From NCBI GenBank assembly GCA_025024175.1, contig QCXZ01000064.1:48815325-48879324 (forward strand): DNA of 64,000 nucleotides, read 5' to 3'. This DNA comes from Rhyzopertha dominica (Eukaryota > Arthropoda > Insecta > Coleoptera > Bostrichidae). The position numbers were made by a program, and so were the translations under genes. The notes beneath the pieces are model-generated. The model saw only the letters and a list, made by a program, of their open reading frames with translations. It was not told the origin of the DNA and did no database searches. This document shows positions 50,985 through 62,715 of the stretch, piece after piece (the stretch's first letter is position 1; each line of letters begins with the position of its first letter).

Positions 50985-50989
50985 ATGAT

Positions 50990-51480
50990 AAATTAAATTG
51001 ACAAAATACTTGAATGTGAACATATATATTGGAAACTTCAACACTAAGAAGCCCTAAAGGGTCAAAAGTCTGACTGATTTCAGAAAGGATCTTTCGCTTA
51101 TTTATAGTACAATCCCCAAGACTGCAACAAACTTTATGGTTTAAAGTGTCTTGGGATGGTTGCCAAAATAAGCCTAACGTTTTGGTCATTGAATCAGAAC
51201 TAACCGGAATTATATCGCAATCCGTGTTTACGCCTGGTATGTCACGAAATACCTGAAGGTCGTTTGAGACCCATTTATGCACTTTGGAATGAGCATGGCC
51301 TAAAATGTTTGAAATCGTGGAACAAAGTGATGCAGCTTCCTCTACTGCGCTTGCTCCTGATAGAATATCATCAACATATAAATCTGATTTGATGACTTCA
51401 CTTACTTCAGGATACTGGGATGCATTCTCATCTGTAATTTGAATGGGCCTATTGCCCACTTTTTTTATTGCAGAATATGA
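50990..51480 (-). pseudogene. BEL/Pao reverse transcriptase, C-terminal part
   Basis: The stretch NASQYPEVSEVIKSDLYVDD holds the catalytic YVDD near 51370-51385. ILSGASAVEEAASLC and KVHKWVSNDLQVFRDIP follow, then TLGLFWQPSQDTL and KRKILSEISQTFDPLGLLS. All are standard for BEL/Pao pol. The upstream part lies beyond a segment of about 1 kb that interrupts the domain. Confidence 0.85.
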
Positions 51481-52450
51481 ATCTACATGAAAAAAATAGA
51501 CCCTGTTTGTTTATTTTTCGCAAAGCGCTTAGTTAATGCTTAAAAAATGATTGTTTATGTTTAAAGTTTGAATCTCTGATGTCACCGTTCTCTGGCGCGT
51601 TTAGTACGGTGTAACTGTGTGATGTTGCCACGCCATTTTCTGATCCTGGCATTCCTGTCGGTCGAGATGAGGTTTCTGAAACCGAAGTCGCAGCAGCATT
51701 GCAATTTTATTCCAAACTCGCAACCGTAATTATGAATTATAAAAACCTAAACGCGAATGAATGTGTTAAACGCGATTCGTTGTTAATCATTTTCACTGTA
51801 AATATTAAAACGCAAAATATATTAAATTAAAATATTAACTTGTAGCGGATATATCGCAAACAGAATTCATTTTATGGCAGCCGCATGATAAGTTCATATT
51901 TCAAGTGATATTAAAACTGGAACAACTGTTTATTAAGTAGGTAAACTCATTTAAATATAGATACGTTACAGCGTGTATAGCTGCCATTCACCGATCTCTA
52001 AATTTAGAGATCAGTGTTGCCATTACATTAAATAACCTTTAAATAGCAAAATCGCTCAATTTGCGTAAAATCGAACGATCTAGCCACACGAGTTTCCATT
52101 CATGTAAAATTCATCAATCATGTGTAAGTCAATTTTTGGTAAATTGTCCGAATATCCCTTTACATAATCTTGTTCCATAATTGCACAGACTATGTTTGAA
52201 CAACAACGTACCAAGTAAATAAAAACAAAACTTTAACACGTCCTCAGTTCTCAAACCAAAACGTAAACAAAGGTACAGAACATACGCGTGTTCAACAGCG
52301 ACAAAGGTGTCGAGCATGCAACAGGGCATCCGGCGCATCGGCGCAATAGCGGAGTGCGTCTCCAGGAACGGTGACGTATCACGAAATATTTGAATTTGGC
52401 GGTACACCTTTAAAGGTAAAAATAAGACACTAAAACATTACAAATATTTT
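51481..52450. other. About 1-kb unassigned segment inside the BEL reverse transcriptase
   Basis: The segment separates the two halves of the reverse transcriptase and has no pol motifs. It holds a GC-richer patch (about 52300-52380) and a perfect 20-base palindrome, GATCTCTAAATTTAGAGATC, at 51993-52012. It is probably a non-autonomous insertion, but I could not fix its ends or a target duplication. Confidence 0.5.
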
Positions 52451-53150
52451 TTTCTATTGTCAGCTTCTAACTCCATTAGGTCCAGGCAAAGTGTGTTATA
52501 ATAACGATTTACTGTCAAGGGCAACAACCCCATTAAGCACCTGGTAGCTAAGTAAGGAGTTGACGCTGTCCCGCATGTGACTATTTAATTTAAATGTACT
52601 TAAAGGTTGAGAAGGGTCATCTCGCCACAGCATGCGATGAAAGCATGTATGTTCAGGTTTAACCAGAATCTGGTGATACATTTTTTGAACATCTACTGAA
52701 AAGGCAATTTTATGCTGTCTGAACCGAACCAATATTGTGAACAGGTCAGACTGTAAAATAGGTCATATCATTAAACGACATGCCAGTTGAAGAACAGCAA
52801 GAACCATCAAAAACAACTCCCAACTTTGTTGTTCTGCTGGCTTCATTTATTATCCCATATAGAAATGTGGTTTGCTATCATCTGGACATTTAATACTTAA
52901 AAGACATATGCCCAAGTTTTATATATTCATCCATAAATCTGACATATGATTCTTTAAAGGCTGGTTTAGATTGAAGGCGTTTCTCAAGATTTTTAAATCT
53001 TTTTACTGCAGATGATCTTGAGTCTCCCAAGACTGAATCTTTATTTTAATTGTAGCAATGAATCGTCCAGTACTGTCTACAAATGCTGTTCTTAAACAAC
53101 AATTCACATTTTTGTTCTTCCAAACATAAAGGTTTGGAAGACGGACATTC
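52451..53150 (-). pseudogene. BEL/Pao reverse transcriptase, N-terminal part
   Basis: The minus strand gives DSVLGDSRSSAVKRFKNLEK, then SYVRFMDEYIKLGHM near 52905-52955 and EASRTTKLGVVFDGS near 52810-52855. SVDVQKMYHQILVKPEHTCF follows, which carries the first palm Asp, then RMLWRDDPSQPLSTFKLN near 52590-52640. The frame changes several times. Confidence 0.82.
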
Positions 53151-53263
53151 NTCAANTTGCCAGAAGTTTTGCAACTGTTTTTTAATATCTGTATTCTGCG
53201 TTAAAAAACACCGTGCGGACTGGTTATCGCAGGTAACAGAAAATGGACCCGACAATATCCAAA

Positions 53264-53751
53264 CTATAAATGAGTGTTTTGCAGTTTGACTTGACCACGC
53301 AATATTAAATACCAAAAGACTTGAGCACCAATGAGCAGATCGATGGTTCCAGGAACATTGAATGTAGGATCTGCCAAATGCGAATTATCTGGCAAATGAA
53401 AGTATTTTTGGTCAAAACAAGAATGGGGTAAATTATTACGTATCTTGTCCATTACTAAACATTGCAGATTCATGGTAAAGGAACCTACATTGGACTTGAT
53501 GATGGTTTCACACTGCAAATGAATAGGTGAAACAACTTGATTAATCCCTTGAATTGAGATATCTATTTTGGAAACCTTAATGCCTAACTTACACTGCAAA
53601 TCATCTGTAATGAAGTTAGATTGGGAGGCTGAATCTAAAAGAGGAGTACTGACATGCAGCAACATATTATGGTGTTGTTTGCAATGTTTACGACGGCTGC
53701 GCACATAGCACTGTTTTTCACCATGTTGGCCTAAACAGTTAGTGCACAGGT
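53264..53751 (-). pseudogene. BEL/Pao gag zinc knuckle and aspartic protease
   Basis: It opens with a knuckle, LCTNCLGQHGEKQC, next to the TTAA at 53752-53755. RSRRKHCKQHHNMLLHVSTP follows, then the protease LLDSASQSNFITDDL; the usual D-S/T-G catalytic triplet here reads DSA. VPGTIDLLIGAQVF is the second protease hairpin. The 5' part of gag lies on the far side of the Kolobok-like pair at 62716-63300. Confidence 0.82.
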
Positions 53752-53755
53752 TTAA

Positions 53756-53777
53756 GGGTCCTTTCTAGTCAGGTAAA
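53756..53777 (+). repeat. Left terminal inverted repeat, element 1
   Basis: Reads GGGTCCTTTCTAGTCAGGTA inward from the TTAA. Confidence 0.8.
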
Positions 53778-54144
53778 ATCTCAGAACTCAAAATTCTGCA
53801 ACCAGCACAGCACTGGGCTGTCGACCGTTCGAAGACCCACAGAGGATTAACGTCTCGGCACGCTACTCCATNAAATGCAAATTATGGGCACGCCAGGAAC
53901 TGTTTGAAATACAAATAAATAAGATTTTCTCTTGGGTTCAAACGATTGTGGGATCGTGAGTTAAACGACATAAAAAAAAAGTTCATACTAGACATTTATT
54001 TATATACATATACACACAATGATAATAATCAAAACAATTCTCACAACAATAATATATTTACAAAAAATAAAAATAAAAAACTGTACACAAATGTAAAATA
54101 TTAGGTTTTATACAAATTATAAACAACAATTTACCAAAATAAAA

Positions 54145-57100
54145 CTACAAATCAATGCATTTAATATCTCTAATTGGTAAATTCCTATTAATTCTGGAAT
54201 CTAATAATTCTGGTAACAGTGCTGAAGTATAAAAATTTTTTAATTTATCAATTATCAAATTGTTCCAAAAATCTCTATTTCTTTCAATTATTTCACAGTG
54301 ATGATCTAAATGTGTATATATAAAAAAGTAACAAAAATTTCTATTAGTAATTTCCAATAAACCCTGAATTTGGTACATATAATCGTGGTTGTGTTTTAAT
54401 TTTATTTTACCCTCTGAATCTATATAACAATATTGAATTTTTTTTTGCTCAATGGCACATTGAATATTCATGTCTCTTGCCGAATATGGACATTTAACTT
54501 CTATTATTGAATTTTCATCTACAATACCGTCCGGTGAAGCAGCCAGAAATTTATAAGTGTTATGAATAAACAAACCACAGTTTCTCACTACTAAATTAAA
54601 TTTTTCTTCGAATAGATCTATTGCCCGACGTTCGTTACATATCCCATGTTCCAAACTTTTTACTCCAGATTTGCAGGTAGAATATAATAAATTCTTTACT
54701 AAATTTGCTGTGGAAGTTGTCGGCCTCATTTTGCAAATTTTACCAAAGTTACTGCTTGTAAGCCTGAAAGATTTTTCACTGAACCATTTTGGATTACTGC
54801 TCTGACCGCGTGTAATTTGTTCAATTTCAGAGCAGTTTGCTAATTGTAATTTATCTAAATAATCTTTTCTAATTTTTGCAAATTCTTCGTTACTTTTGTC
54901 ATCAATTTCTTGAGAATCGCCGTTACCGTAGTCCGCATCCGGATCCTGTATTTTGAAATTTTTACGATATGTTTTTTTATTTTTGGGTGCAGGTTTTGAT
55001 GTGCAAAATTTTGTTGTGAACGTGCCTAATACCTCACTTGTGAATTTATTTTTATTAATCACATAAAAAAGGGCAGTTTAGAATTAAAATTTATCGAAGC
55101 AGCAAGACACCTAGTTTCGTACGAGGCGCCAAGTGAAAAATTTATTCGTTTTCCTCCAACTAATTTATTTACTGAACTATTAAAAGATTCTGCATGATTT
55201 GTGTCTACATCATGGAGTAAACTAGAAGAATGGACTGCAAGTCTATTAATAATTTTTTCAAAATCGGCATAAACATGACTCTGACAAAATAGGGTATATA
55301 AATTATCTTCGCCTACTTTTGGTCCATTACAAAAATATTCTTGACAATGATCGTGATGGCCTAAAATGTGTTTCGGGCTATTTAAAATGTCCAATTTTAA
55401 CTTTTCGATTTTCAGATGCAAAGGCATGTTTTTATTTTTATAATATCGAAGGGCACTAACCACCGCAGTTCGAAAGCGTAAAATATTGTTTCGTAAAAAC
55501 AGTCTTAATTTTCCATCCAGCCGGGAAGTATTGGAAATTTCGCGAATTTTTTTGCAATAATTTCTTAGTAAATGATTTCTACACTCGATCTTTTCTACAA
55601 AAATGTTTGGTCCATATGGTTTTAATTCCTTTATCTTTCTGTGGACACTGCTGTCACCATCGCCAATAATTTTATTATATTTTATCCCATGCATTGTTAG
55701 CGATGATTTAAATCCTTCGCCAATAATTTGTGCTTCCATGGATGTGGAAGTTCCTTGCCAGTTTTGACTGCACTTGTGGTTGTAATTTTTACCTTTCCGT
55801 TTACAAGTAAAACAATATTTATTTTTGACACCTACATACAACACTTTTTTTGTGTGAGCACCAATAATGCATCCTACACCTGATGCAGCATTATAGTTCG
55901 TCTTGTACGAACGCTTACTCCAGGCGCCGTCCACAGTTACTGGCACCAGCGGAATGCCGTCGGCGTCAACATGACCCTTTTCCAGAGCAACTACTGCTTC
56001 TTCTTTTGCAGCTTCCTTCCAAGACGAGATGGCAGCTTCTCTTATTTCATCGGCAAGAATCCGTTCTTTTGATATAAAAGTGCTTGCAGACATGCAAGGT
56101 ATATCAAGTGCTGCACAAAATTCTTTTAATTGCGAGTAACCACTCCCAATAGCTATAGTACCACTCACTGCAGATTTATTTATTTCTATGGTTTGATCCA
56201 TTTCGATACTTTCCGATGAAATGCTTTGTTGAAGTCCACAAACATTGCATTTGGTTATAAAAATACTTTTGAAACCGATTCTTTTTTCAGAGATCACATC
56301 TATGTCAAAAAAACTACAATCCATAGGCTTATGCTTTAGATTTTTTAAAGCTCCAAGGAAGTGCTTTATGTCAACAATTCGACGGCCAGTGATAGTGTTA
56401 TTAATAGGAGTGGAAGTTGACTGCTGAATTTCTGAAGAGAAATCTGATAGTGTTTCCTCTTCCATTTCCAGATTTGAAGAAATATCTTCTTGCGGTTTCT
56501 CCCTAGTAGGCGGGCACCATCTATTCGTTCTGTAAAACAATTTGTTACAATTAGAGAAANTTTNCATNAAAGGAACAATCAACATAATCTAACCAGCTTG
56601 TAAATATCTGGGGCTGTGATCGTTTGTGNGACTTTTTAAATATTAACGTAAATTAAATAAGAAATNTTAATAAATATTATGTACATTTCAAAATGTTATT
56701 TAAAAGAAACTGTCAACAAAAAACAAANTTTTTATTTAATTATATAGAAAACAATAACANTAAACCGAGGTTCAAAGTTGGAAAATCGTGTTTATTCGGA
56801 AAAACTATCAGATTGCGGCGAACTTATTGAATTTTGAGAAAAAGTTTTTAATGAAAGTTTTTTCTTACTAAATATGCTATCACCAAATATACTTCCTAAA
56901 ATTCTACGATCGCTAGATTTTCTGCAAATTTATTTAACATCCAAAAATGTCTACACCATCAACTTAACTTTGAGTTTTCCAACTTCTATAAGAGCTGACT
57001 TACTTGAATTGCTATTTAAAAAAATATTTTTTTTATTCAATTTTGACATTATAAACATTATAACGCGCTCGTTGTAAACTTTCTTCTCGCAAATATACAA

Positions 57101-57985
57101 TGGTTTAATTCACTTGTTGTATAATATTTATTATTTCTTAATTTTCCAAAATTATCTTTGAAAAAATTATTATAAACAAATTTAAAAAGTAATTACTAAC
57201 TGCATGATTAGTGCATGTAGTTAGGAAGGATGGTGCTATGAATTTAGAAAATAAATTTTTCATTGGGGATAATTGTTTCAGAGTTATGAAGTGGGATAAT
57301 TGAATTTTAAAGCTGCGATGTCATGCGACGCAGAATTTAATGCTCTTTCTTTTTTCTGATAAACACTTTTTTGACAGTAAGCGCGGTTTCGATGTTCTAG
57401 CCAAAAATACAAAAAAGCGCATTTTTTTTATTCTTTTGCTATAGCTATCAGCTTCCATAATACTTTGAAATTCGAAAACTTGGCATTTTACTAGTCAAAA
57501 TGGTCTCATAACATACCAAAAAATCGAAATTACCCGACCTTTTGCACAAGTGGCCCTTTTTTAGAATAACGTGACTGGCTTTTTAAGTCGTTTTAAAAAT
57601 TGTCAGCATTTTGAATTTTTGTACTTGTGAACTTATTGAATTAGATGCCATTTGAAAATAAAAATGGTGGCTTAAAGTCCATAAAAATAATAATAATAAT
57701 AAATAAATAATAAATAAATAGGAGTATAAAAATATAGTCCATATTATAGACTTTTAGTAACCCCTCGTATATGACATATTACTTATAAAGACTCGATAAT
57801 AACTGAAGTTGGTAGATAGTTTTGCGTTTTTTATCTTACACCCAGTATAAGCAGACTAGAATCATTGTTTCTAAACTAAAGCATCAGTGTACTTACCGGT
57901 AGCAACGAGGTTGTTTGGTAGAACGTTTATTCTTCCTCCGTCGAGCACCACAAGTTAAATTTTTTTTGAATGAAGACCCATGGCA
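54145..57985 (-). pseudogene. Transposase-YqaJ nuclease fusion of element 1, one frameshift
   Basis: The probable first exon (about 57985-57894) is basic (ARRRKNKRSTKQPRCYR) and ends at a GTAAGT donor. An acceptor at 56530-56531 starts the main exon, 56529-54145. The transposase part shows VPVTVDGAWSKRSYKTNYN (first acidic residue), a YCFTCKR...YNHKC cluster, IIGDGDSSVHRKI (second Asp) and DTNHAESFNSSVNKLVGGKR (probable Glu). After a single-base loss in a T run near 55070 the frame shifts into the nuclease. There RLTSSNFGKICKMR, HGICNERRAIDLFEE, AASPDGIVDENSIIEVKCP (D...ExK active site) and YMYQIQGLLEI match YqaJ/lambda-exonuclease-like enzymes. The aligned protein of element 2 crosses this point without a break, which argues for one original polypeptide. 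Exon 1 may also be shifted by one base in an A run. Transposition is the likely role; what the nuclease does is unknown. Confidence 0.82.
57680..57722. repeat. AAT/AAAT simple repeat
   Basis: Short AATAATAATAAATAAATAAT-type repeat in the intron of element 1. Confidence 0.8.
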
Positions 57986-58769
57986 CATATACACAGAAAC
58001 ACACGTTGTCGGAACAGTTCGAATGTCACAAGACAAATGAAAAGAATCTTATTTCTGCAGCCTTTAAATAATTGTGAAAATGGAATTACCCTGTGAAATA
58101 ACTGTGTACTTAGAAGAAGCCGGATCTAATCTGATCCTTTTAAGTATATAGTTTCCAGGTATTTCTAAAGTCTTTACATCCGGTACGGGAAAAAGATTAC
58201 ATTATCAACAATCCACACTTTCCCCAACCCTCGTTTATTAGTCCATTTACTGACAAATAAATAATAATACCTTCGAGGAATTGATTCCGAATAATTTACC
58301 TAGATCCAAAATGGGGATACCCAAATCGGGGATAATTGTTATGAATGAACTGCAGTTAGACCCAACATCTTGGGGGGTCTTACTTGCGGTAATAAATCAT
58401 CCTAGTATATTCGGTCGGGGCGGATTGGCTGTTAAAAGTGTTGCCTATTTACAATTTTTTTATCAATGAATACACAAAAAAAAACAAGCAAGTTTAGGAA
58501 AAACCAAGCCGACAGCGGACTGCAGTTTTGCTGGATTTTTACAATGAGTATAAATTTTAACAAATATCTCAATCAGTTTTCGAGAAAAAGTGTTATAAAG
58601 TTTTCCAGTTATTACTGTTTTTTATGGAAATGAGTACGCAATTCAGATTTTTTTTCCGTGAGCGGAGTAAAGAACACAATTCTGAAGGTATTACGATGCC
58701 GAGTGTTCCTTCAAAATAAAAATTGTTCGATTAAAACTGTTCTAAAAATGTGCCAATTTTGCGTGTGTC

Positions 58770-58791
58770 TTACCATTGGTAGAAAGGACCC
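58770..58791 (-). repeat. Right terminal inverted repeat, element 1
   Basis: Ends TAGAAAGGACCC against the TTAA at 58792-58795, the complement of the left end. Confidence 0.8.
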
Positions 58792-58795
58792 TTAA

Positions 58796-58823
58796 GAGGG
58801 GCGTTTACCTAGAGCGAAGCGGG
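58796..58823 (+). repeat. Left terminal inverted repeat, element 2
   Basis: Starts GAGGGGCGTTTACCTAGAG next to the shared TTAA. Confidence 0.78.
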
Positions 58824-59364
58824 TCATTTTAAGCACCTACCGTTTTACATTTTACCGAGTTATTCTACACTTTTTCGAAATGAAATTTCGACATGGCAAT
58901 GACAAAAGATGTAGCTACAACGTAGAGTTCGAGTTTTTTCTGAATTTGATACGGTAATGTAAATATTTGTTGTTATATTTTGCTTAAAAATGCGAATTTT
59001 TGGCGAGCTATTTCTCGAAAACTAAGGCACATAAACGAAAAATTCGAACTCCACGTTGTAGCTACATATTTCTTTGTACACTACCAAAAACATGAGCACG
59101 ATAAATGAGTAAACACATTCAAAAAATCTAAAACCGCAAACCCTTTCGCACGAGTCCGTCATGAGAACGGAATGCGAATGCCCATCCCCACCAGGTCCGT
59201 CGCGTGGTATCCAGTGAATAGTGCGCCTAAGATACAAACCTGTCGTGAATGATCGAGCGCTATACGATCTATTCCGATATGACGGGATTTCTAGGATTGT
59301 ATATGTCTAAATACACGTGATAAGTTAAAAGCTCTTGCATATTAATTTACTGTCTGCCGAAGCA

Positions 59365-62046
59365 ATGGGGAGGCGGAAGGAAAATTATTATAAAAGTTCC
59401 TCCAGAAAGCATAGTCGACAAGCAGTTAGAATGAAAGCCAAAAGTAAAAAGAGGTACGTAAAGAAATACACTTGCAATGGAGCTTCGGAATAATTAAGTT
59501 TTCGCGCGCATTTCCGAAGTAGGTACATATTTTGTAGTACATCAAATCGAAGCATTCGAAAAATCATTTCATTATGACAAATATTATAGAGCAACAAACT
59601 TTATACATTTTACTGATGTGCACGAAACAGAAGAGATAATTAATAATATGTAAAACTATAAGAAAAAATGTTAGAAAAGGCGTAAACAGTAGCGACATTC
59701 ACAAAAATCTCTTCTCTTAGACGTATTGTACGCACAGTACAAAAGTTAGAAAACATTGAAAAGCATACATGCTGTTTTGTCTAAATCTGCGAGATGTTTC
59801 ATTTAAAAAAAGACAATAACGCTCACTTGACTGATACCCTGTGTAAACAAAAGTTAAAATATCGTGGTAAATTCTAAAGTTTCGCAGTTTCAAAAGGTCA
59901 AATGTAATCTGGCATTTTTCAGAAAATGTTAAATAGATATATGTATATGTATAATGTTTGTATATACCAGAAATATGTATATTTTTCTATTTAAAGGATT
60001 GTCCTAAAAATATTCAGCACGCTGTATATGTGAAAATTATTTATTGAACCTTTTTTCCAATGTTTCTATCTTGATATACTAGAAGCACTACGTACCGACT
60101 TGTCAGCAATGACACCTGTATATTTTGCATTTTGATGTAGTCCGTGTTACTTACCACCCGCTGAAAACACTGATGGTGAGAGAAATGAAGACGGCCTTTT
60201 CAACACGTCGTTAGACAGCGGCAAGTAAGTTTATATAACATGTATTTAGAGGGTGGAACTTCCTTATGAAGTATTGTTGTAAAAATTAACTACTCAGATT
60301 TTAGTGACAAGTCGATTTCAAATTTTGATTGCCCATGTTCTAATGAAATTAATATATCTGCTTGGTTCTGTAACTACGAGCATAGATTAATTAATTTATC
60401 TACCTGAATATTTTCATTAGTCAAGTGGTTATTTTTTATGAAAAATATTCTAGAAGTTACACCCCTGTGATTGCAATAATGATGTTCAGTGTAAGTAATT
60501 AGTTTCAAACTATTTTAGTTGCCCATATGGCATTAATCAGCCAACTGAAAAAATTGAATGTGCAAATCATATTTGCAGAAATTTTAATAATAAGCTTAAG
60601 GAACTTATCGCCAGAAAAGAATTTCATATATCGGCCCGAAATTTATTAAAACAAAACTTGGACAGATTTCGGATTGCAGTGTACTGTGCAATAAAGAAAA
60701 GATCGTCGGATATACACATGTCGCTTGTTGAAAAAAAGACAGCTCTACTACAAGACTTTTTGAACACTCCATATCATATATTTGGCGATCACGCGAAATG
60801 TGGTCTTACTAGTACACGTTGCGAAGGGCGTGAAGACGAAGACGACAAATGTCCCATAATGAAAGATTCTGGCCTGTGGGAAGAAATAACAAATATAATC
60901 GACAATATTCTCGTCAAAAATTTAGAAAGTGTTATTTACAATGTAAACAATAATCACGCCGAGCAGTATAATTCGGTCGTCGCAAAATTCGTTGGTGGAA
61001 AGCGCTGCAATCTTATCCAGCGTGATTCTTACAATGCTAGATGTGAAGCAGCTTTGGCGTCGTTCAATAATAGGTCAAAATTTTACACTAATATTAACAA
61101 ACGAATAACAAAATTAAGTCCAGGAACGTATACCAAGGTTTATGAAAGAAAATTTGAAAAATCTCGGAGGCGAGCCAGAAGAAGTTTATTTGGTGCTAAG
61201 GTGAGAACTTATACTAAGGTACATTTGAATTCAAAACTGCTTAAAATTTTAACTTTTTAGAAAAAGAAAACCACTGGTCCAGATCTAGATTATGGTAGGT
61301 TAGCTGTAGACGTCGATTTAGATGGGGCGGAAATGAAGGAAAAAACCAAACTGTTTTTACAAAAATTAGAGGATGACACCAATATCGAGATGCAAACAAC
61401 GTCTCAAAGAAATAACAAACTTTGGCAAACGGAGAGGCTAAAACGTGTAACAGCATCAAATTTTGGCAAAGTGTGCAAAATGAGAGTCAATACAAGTAGG
61501 GCTAAAACGGTTGAAANTATTTTGTATTCTAAATTTTCTGGGTCCAAAGCAACACGATGGGGGGATTACCACGAAAAAATAGCGCGCAAAGAAATTTCTG
61601 AGCGTTTGGATATAGCGTACCGCGAATGTGGACTATTCGTTCATAAAACATATAAATACCTGGGTGCATCTCCGGATGCGTTAATTTGCAATGACGATGG
61701 TATAATTGAAATCAAATGCCCATTTAATTCACGACATTTACCTCCAGATGAAGGAATCAGACAAAAAATTATCAAGTATTGCAGCATTTCACCAAATGGT
61801 GTCCTATCTTTGAAGAAATCGCATGATTACTACTATCAAATTCAGGGACAACTTGCTGTAGCGGACAAGCAATATTGCATTTTTGTAATTTGGACACCTC
61901 ATGGTATGTTGTGGGAGCGTATAGAGAGAGACGATAGCTTCTGGACATCAAAAATGGAAGAAAAGCTTTGCACGTTTTATTTGGAAAACATGCGCCCAGA
62001 ATTAGTGGATCCAAGATACACCAGAGGACTTCCTATTAGACAATGA
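59365..62046 (+). CDS. Shortened transposase fused to YqaJ-like nuclease (element 2, 546 aa)
   Basis: Exons: 59365-59453, 60141-60224, 60519-61200, 61261-62046. All introns are GT-AG, and the last is only 60 bp. The phases agree at each junction and the frame stays open to TGA, apart from one unresolved base at 61517. Exon 1 is basic (MGRRKENYYKSSSRKHSRQA). Exon 3 begins CPYGINQPTEKIECANHICR, matching element 1 at PYGPNIFVEKIECRNHLLR, and ends with NNNHAEQYNSVVAKFVGGKR. Exon 4 holds the nuclease: RVTASNFGKVCKMR, RWGDYHEKIARKE, LGASPDALI...GIIEIKCPF and YYYQIQGQLAV. About 250 residues of the transposase, with the first two acidic residues seen in element 1, are missing, so it should not transpose alone. 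The nuclease site is complete. It could be a non-autonomous copy or a selected variant; expression is unknown. Confidence 0.8.
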
Positions 62047-62687
62047 TTATGTTATTGGTAGATAAATAAATAATCAGCTTCTATCTCTTGTAACTTTCAT
62101 TTCAAATATTGTTCTATTAGATTTCAAATAATCCCGTATCCACGTAACCACCGTTTTCCCACACTGATTTTAAAACAATTGTATTTTTATACTTTTTTGC
62201 TTACAATTTGACAGTCATCTGCAATGCTCCGCTTATTATATGATCTTTCCCTGATTCTCACCTATCGTCCACTATCCCCTTACGTATCGCGTCCCGTTAG
62301 TCATAAGGCTGGGGGTGGCATAATTCGTATTGACAAATTACGGAAAACAAATACCATAACAAGTATAATATATCGCCGATGCGTATATTATTTTTCGGAA
62401 CCTCGAAATTCGAATTAAGTAGATTATTTTACTTGATAACAACCTAAATTTGTTTGTAAATCTTCAAGTTCTAGAAGCCGTATTGATTTGAGGTAGCTTG
62501 TGCTGCGAGGCTGCGACTAAAATGTGTTTATCAATTACTGCGCGGTATTCGGGAATTGACAACACCGGTCACCGTCTGGCAATCCGCCCGTCTGTTCTCG
62601 AACGATCTTTGCGTGATTTCAACCTATCGGCTACCCTCTTACGTCCCATGTCCCGCTGGTAATACGGGTTGCATAGTTTACATTTCT

Positions 62688-62715
62688 GCCCGATCGCTCC
62701 AAGTAAATGCCCCTC
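62688..62715 (-). repeat. Right terminal inverted repeat, element 2
   Basis: Ends CCAAGTAAATGCCCCTC against TTAA 62716-62719. Confidence 0.78.

Larger units (their letters stand above)
53756..58791 (-). mobile_element. Kolobok-like DNA transposon, element 1 (5,036 bp)
   Basis: It is bounded by TTAA (53752-53755 and 58792-58795). The terminal inverted repeat GGGTCCTTTCTA is perfect for 12 bp, with partial matching (GGTAA) to about 22 bp. It encodes, on the minus strand, a Mutator/Kolobok-type transposase continuous with a YqaJ-like nuclease. TTAA targets are used by the Kolobok and piggyBac superfamilies; the protein is not piggyBac-like, which favours Kolobok. It sits in BEL gag, and its right TTAA is shared with element 2. 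Confidence 0.85.
58796..62715 (+). mobile_element. Kolobok-like DNA transposon, element 2 (3,920 bp, internally deleted)
   Basis: It is bounded by TTAA (58792-58795, shared with element 1, and 62716-62719). The inverted ends begin GAGGGGCGTTTACCTAGAG at the left and GAGGGGCATTTACTTGGAG at the right, and match over about 28 bp with a few changes. These ends differ from those of element 1, so it is a separate family. It encodes a four-exon protein with the C-terminal part of the transposase and the whole nuclease domain. An imperfect inverted repeat of about 31 bp inside (58909-58940 and 59039-59069) may be subterminal. Confidence 0.83.

Noticed and set aside
52129..52407. 92-codon minus-strand frame in the unassigned BEL segment
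   Set aside because: No motif, no homologous counterpart in the window and no splice context.
53083..53289. Plus-strand open frame over BEL pol
   Set aside because: It is antisense to recognisable reverse transcriptase and protease sequence and contains N bases.
58281..58469. 62-codon plus-strand frame inside element 1
   Set aside because: No motif. It lies between the first exon and the right end of the transposon, where only non-coding sequence is expected.
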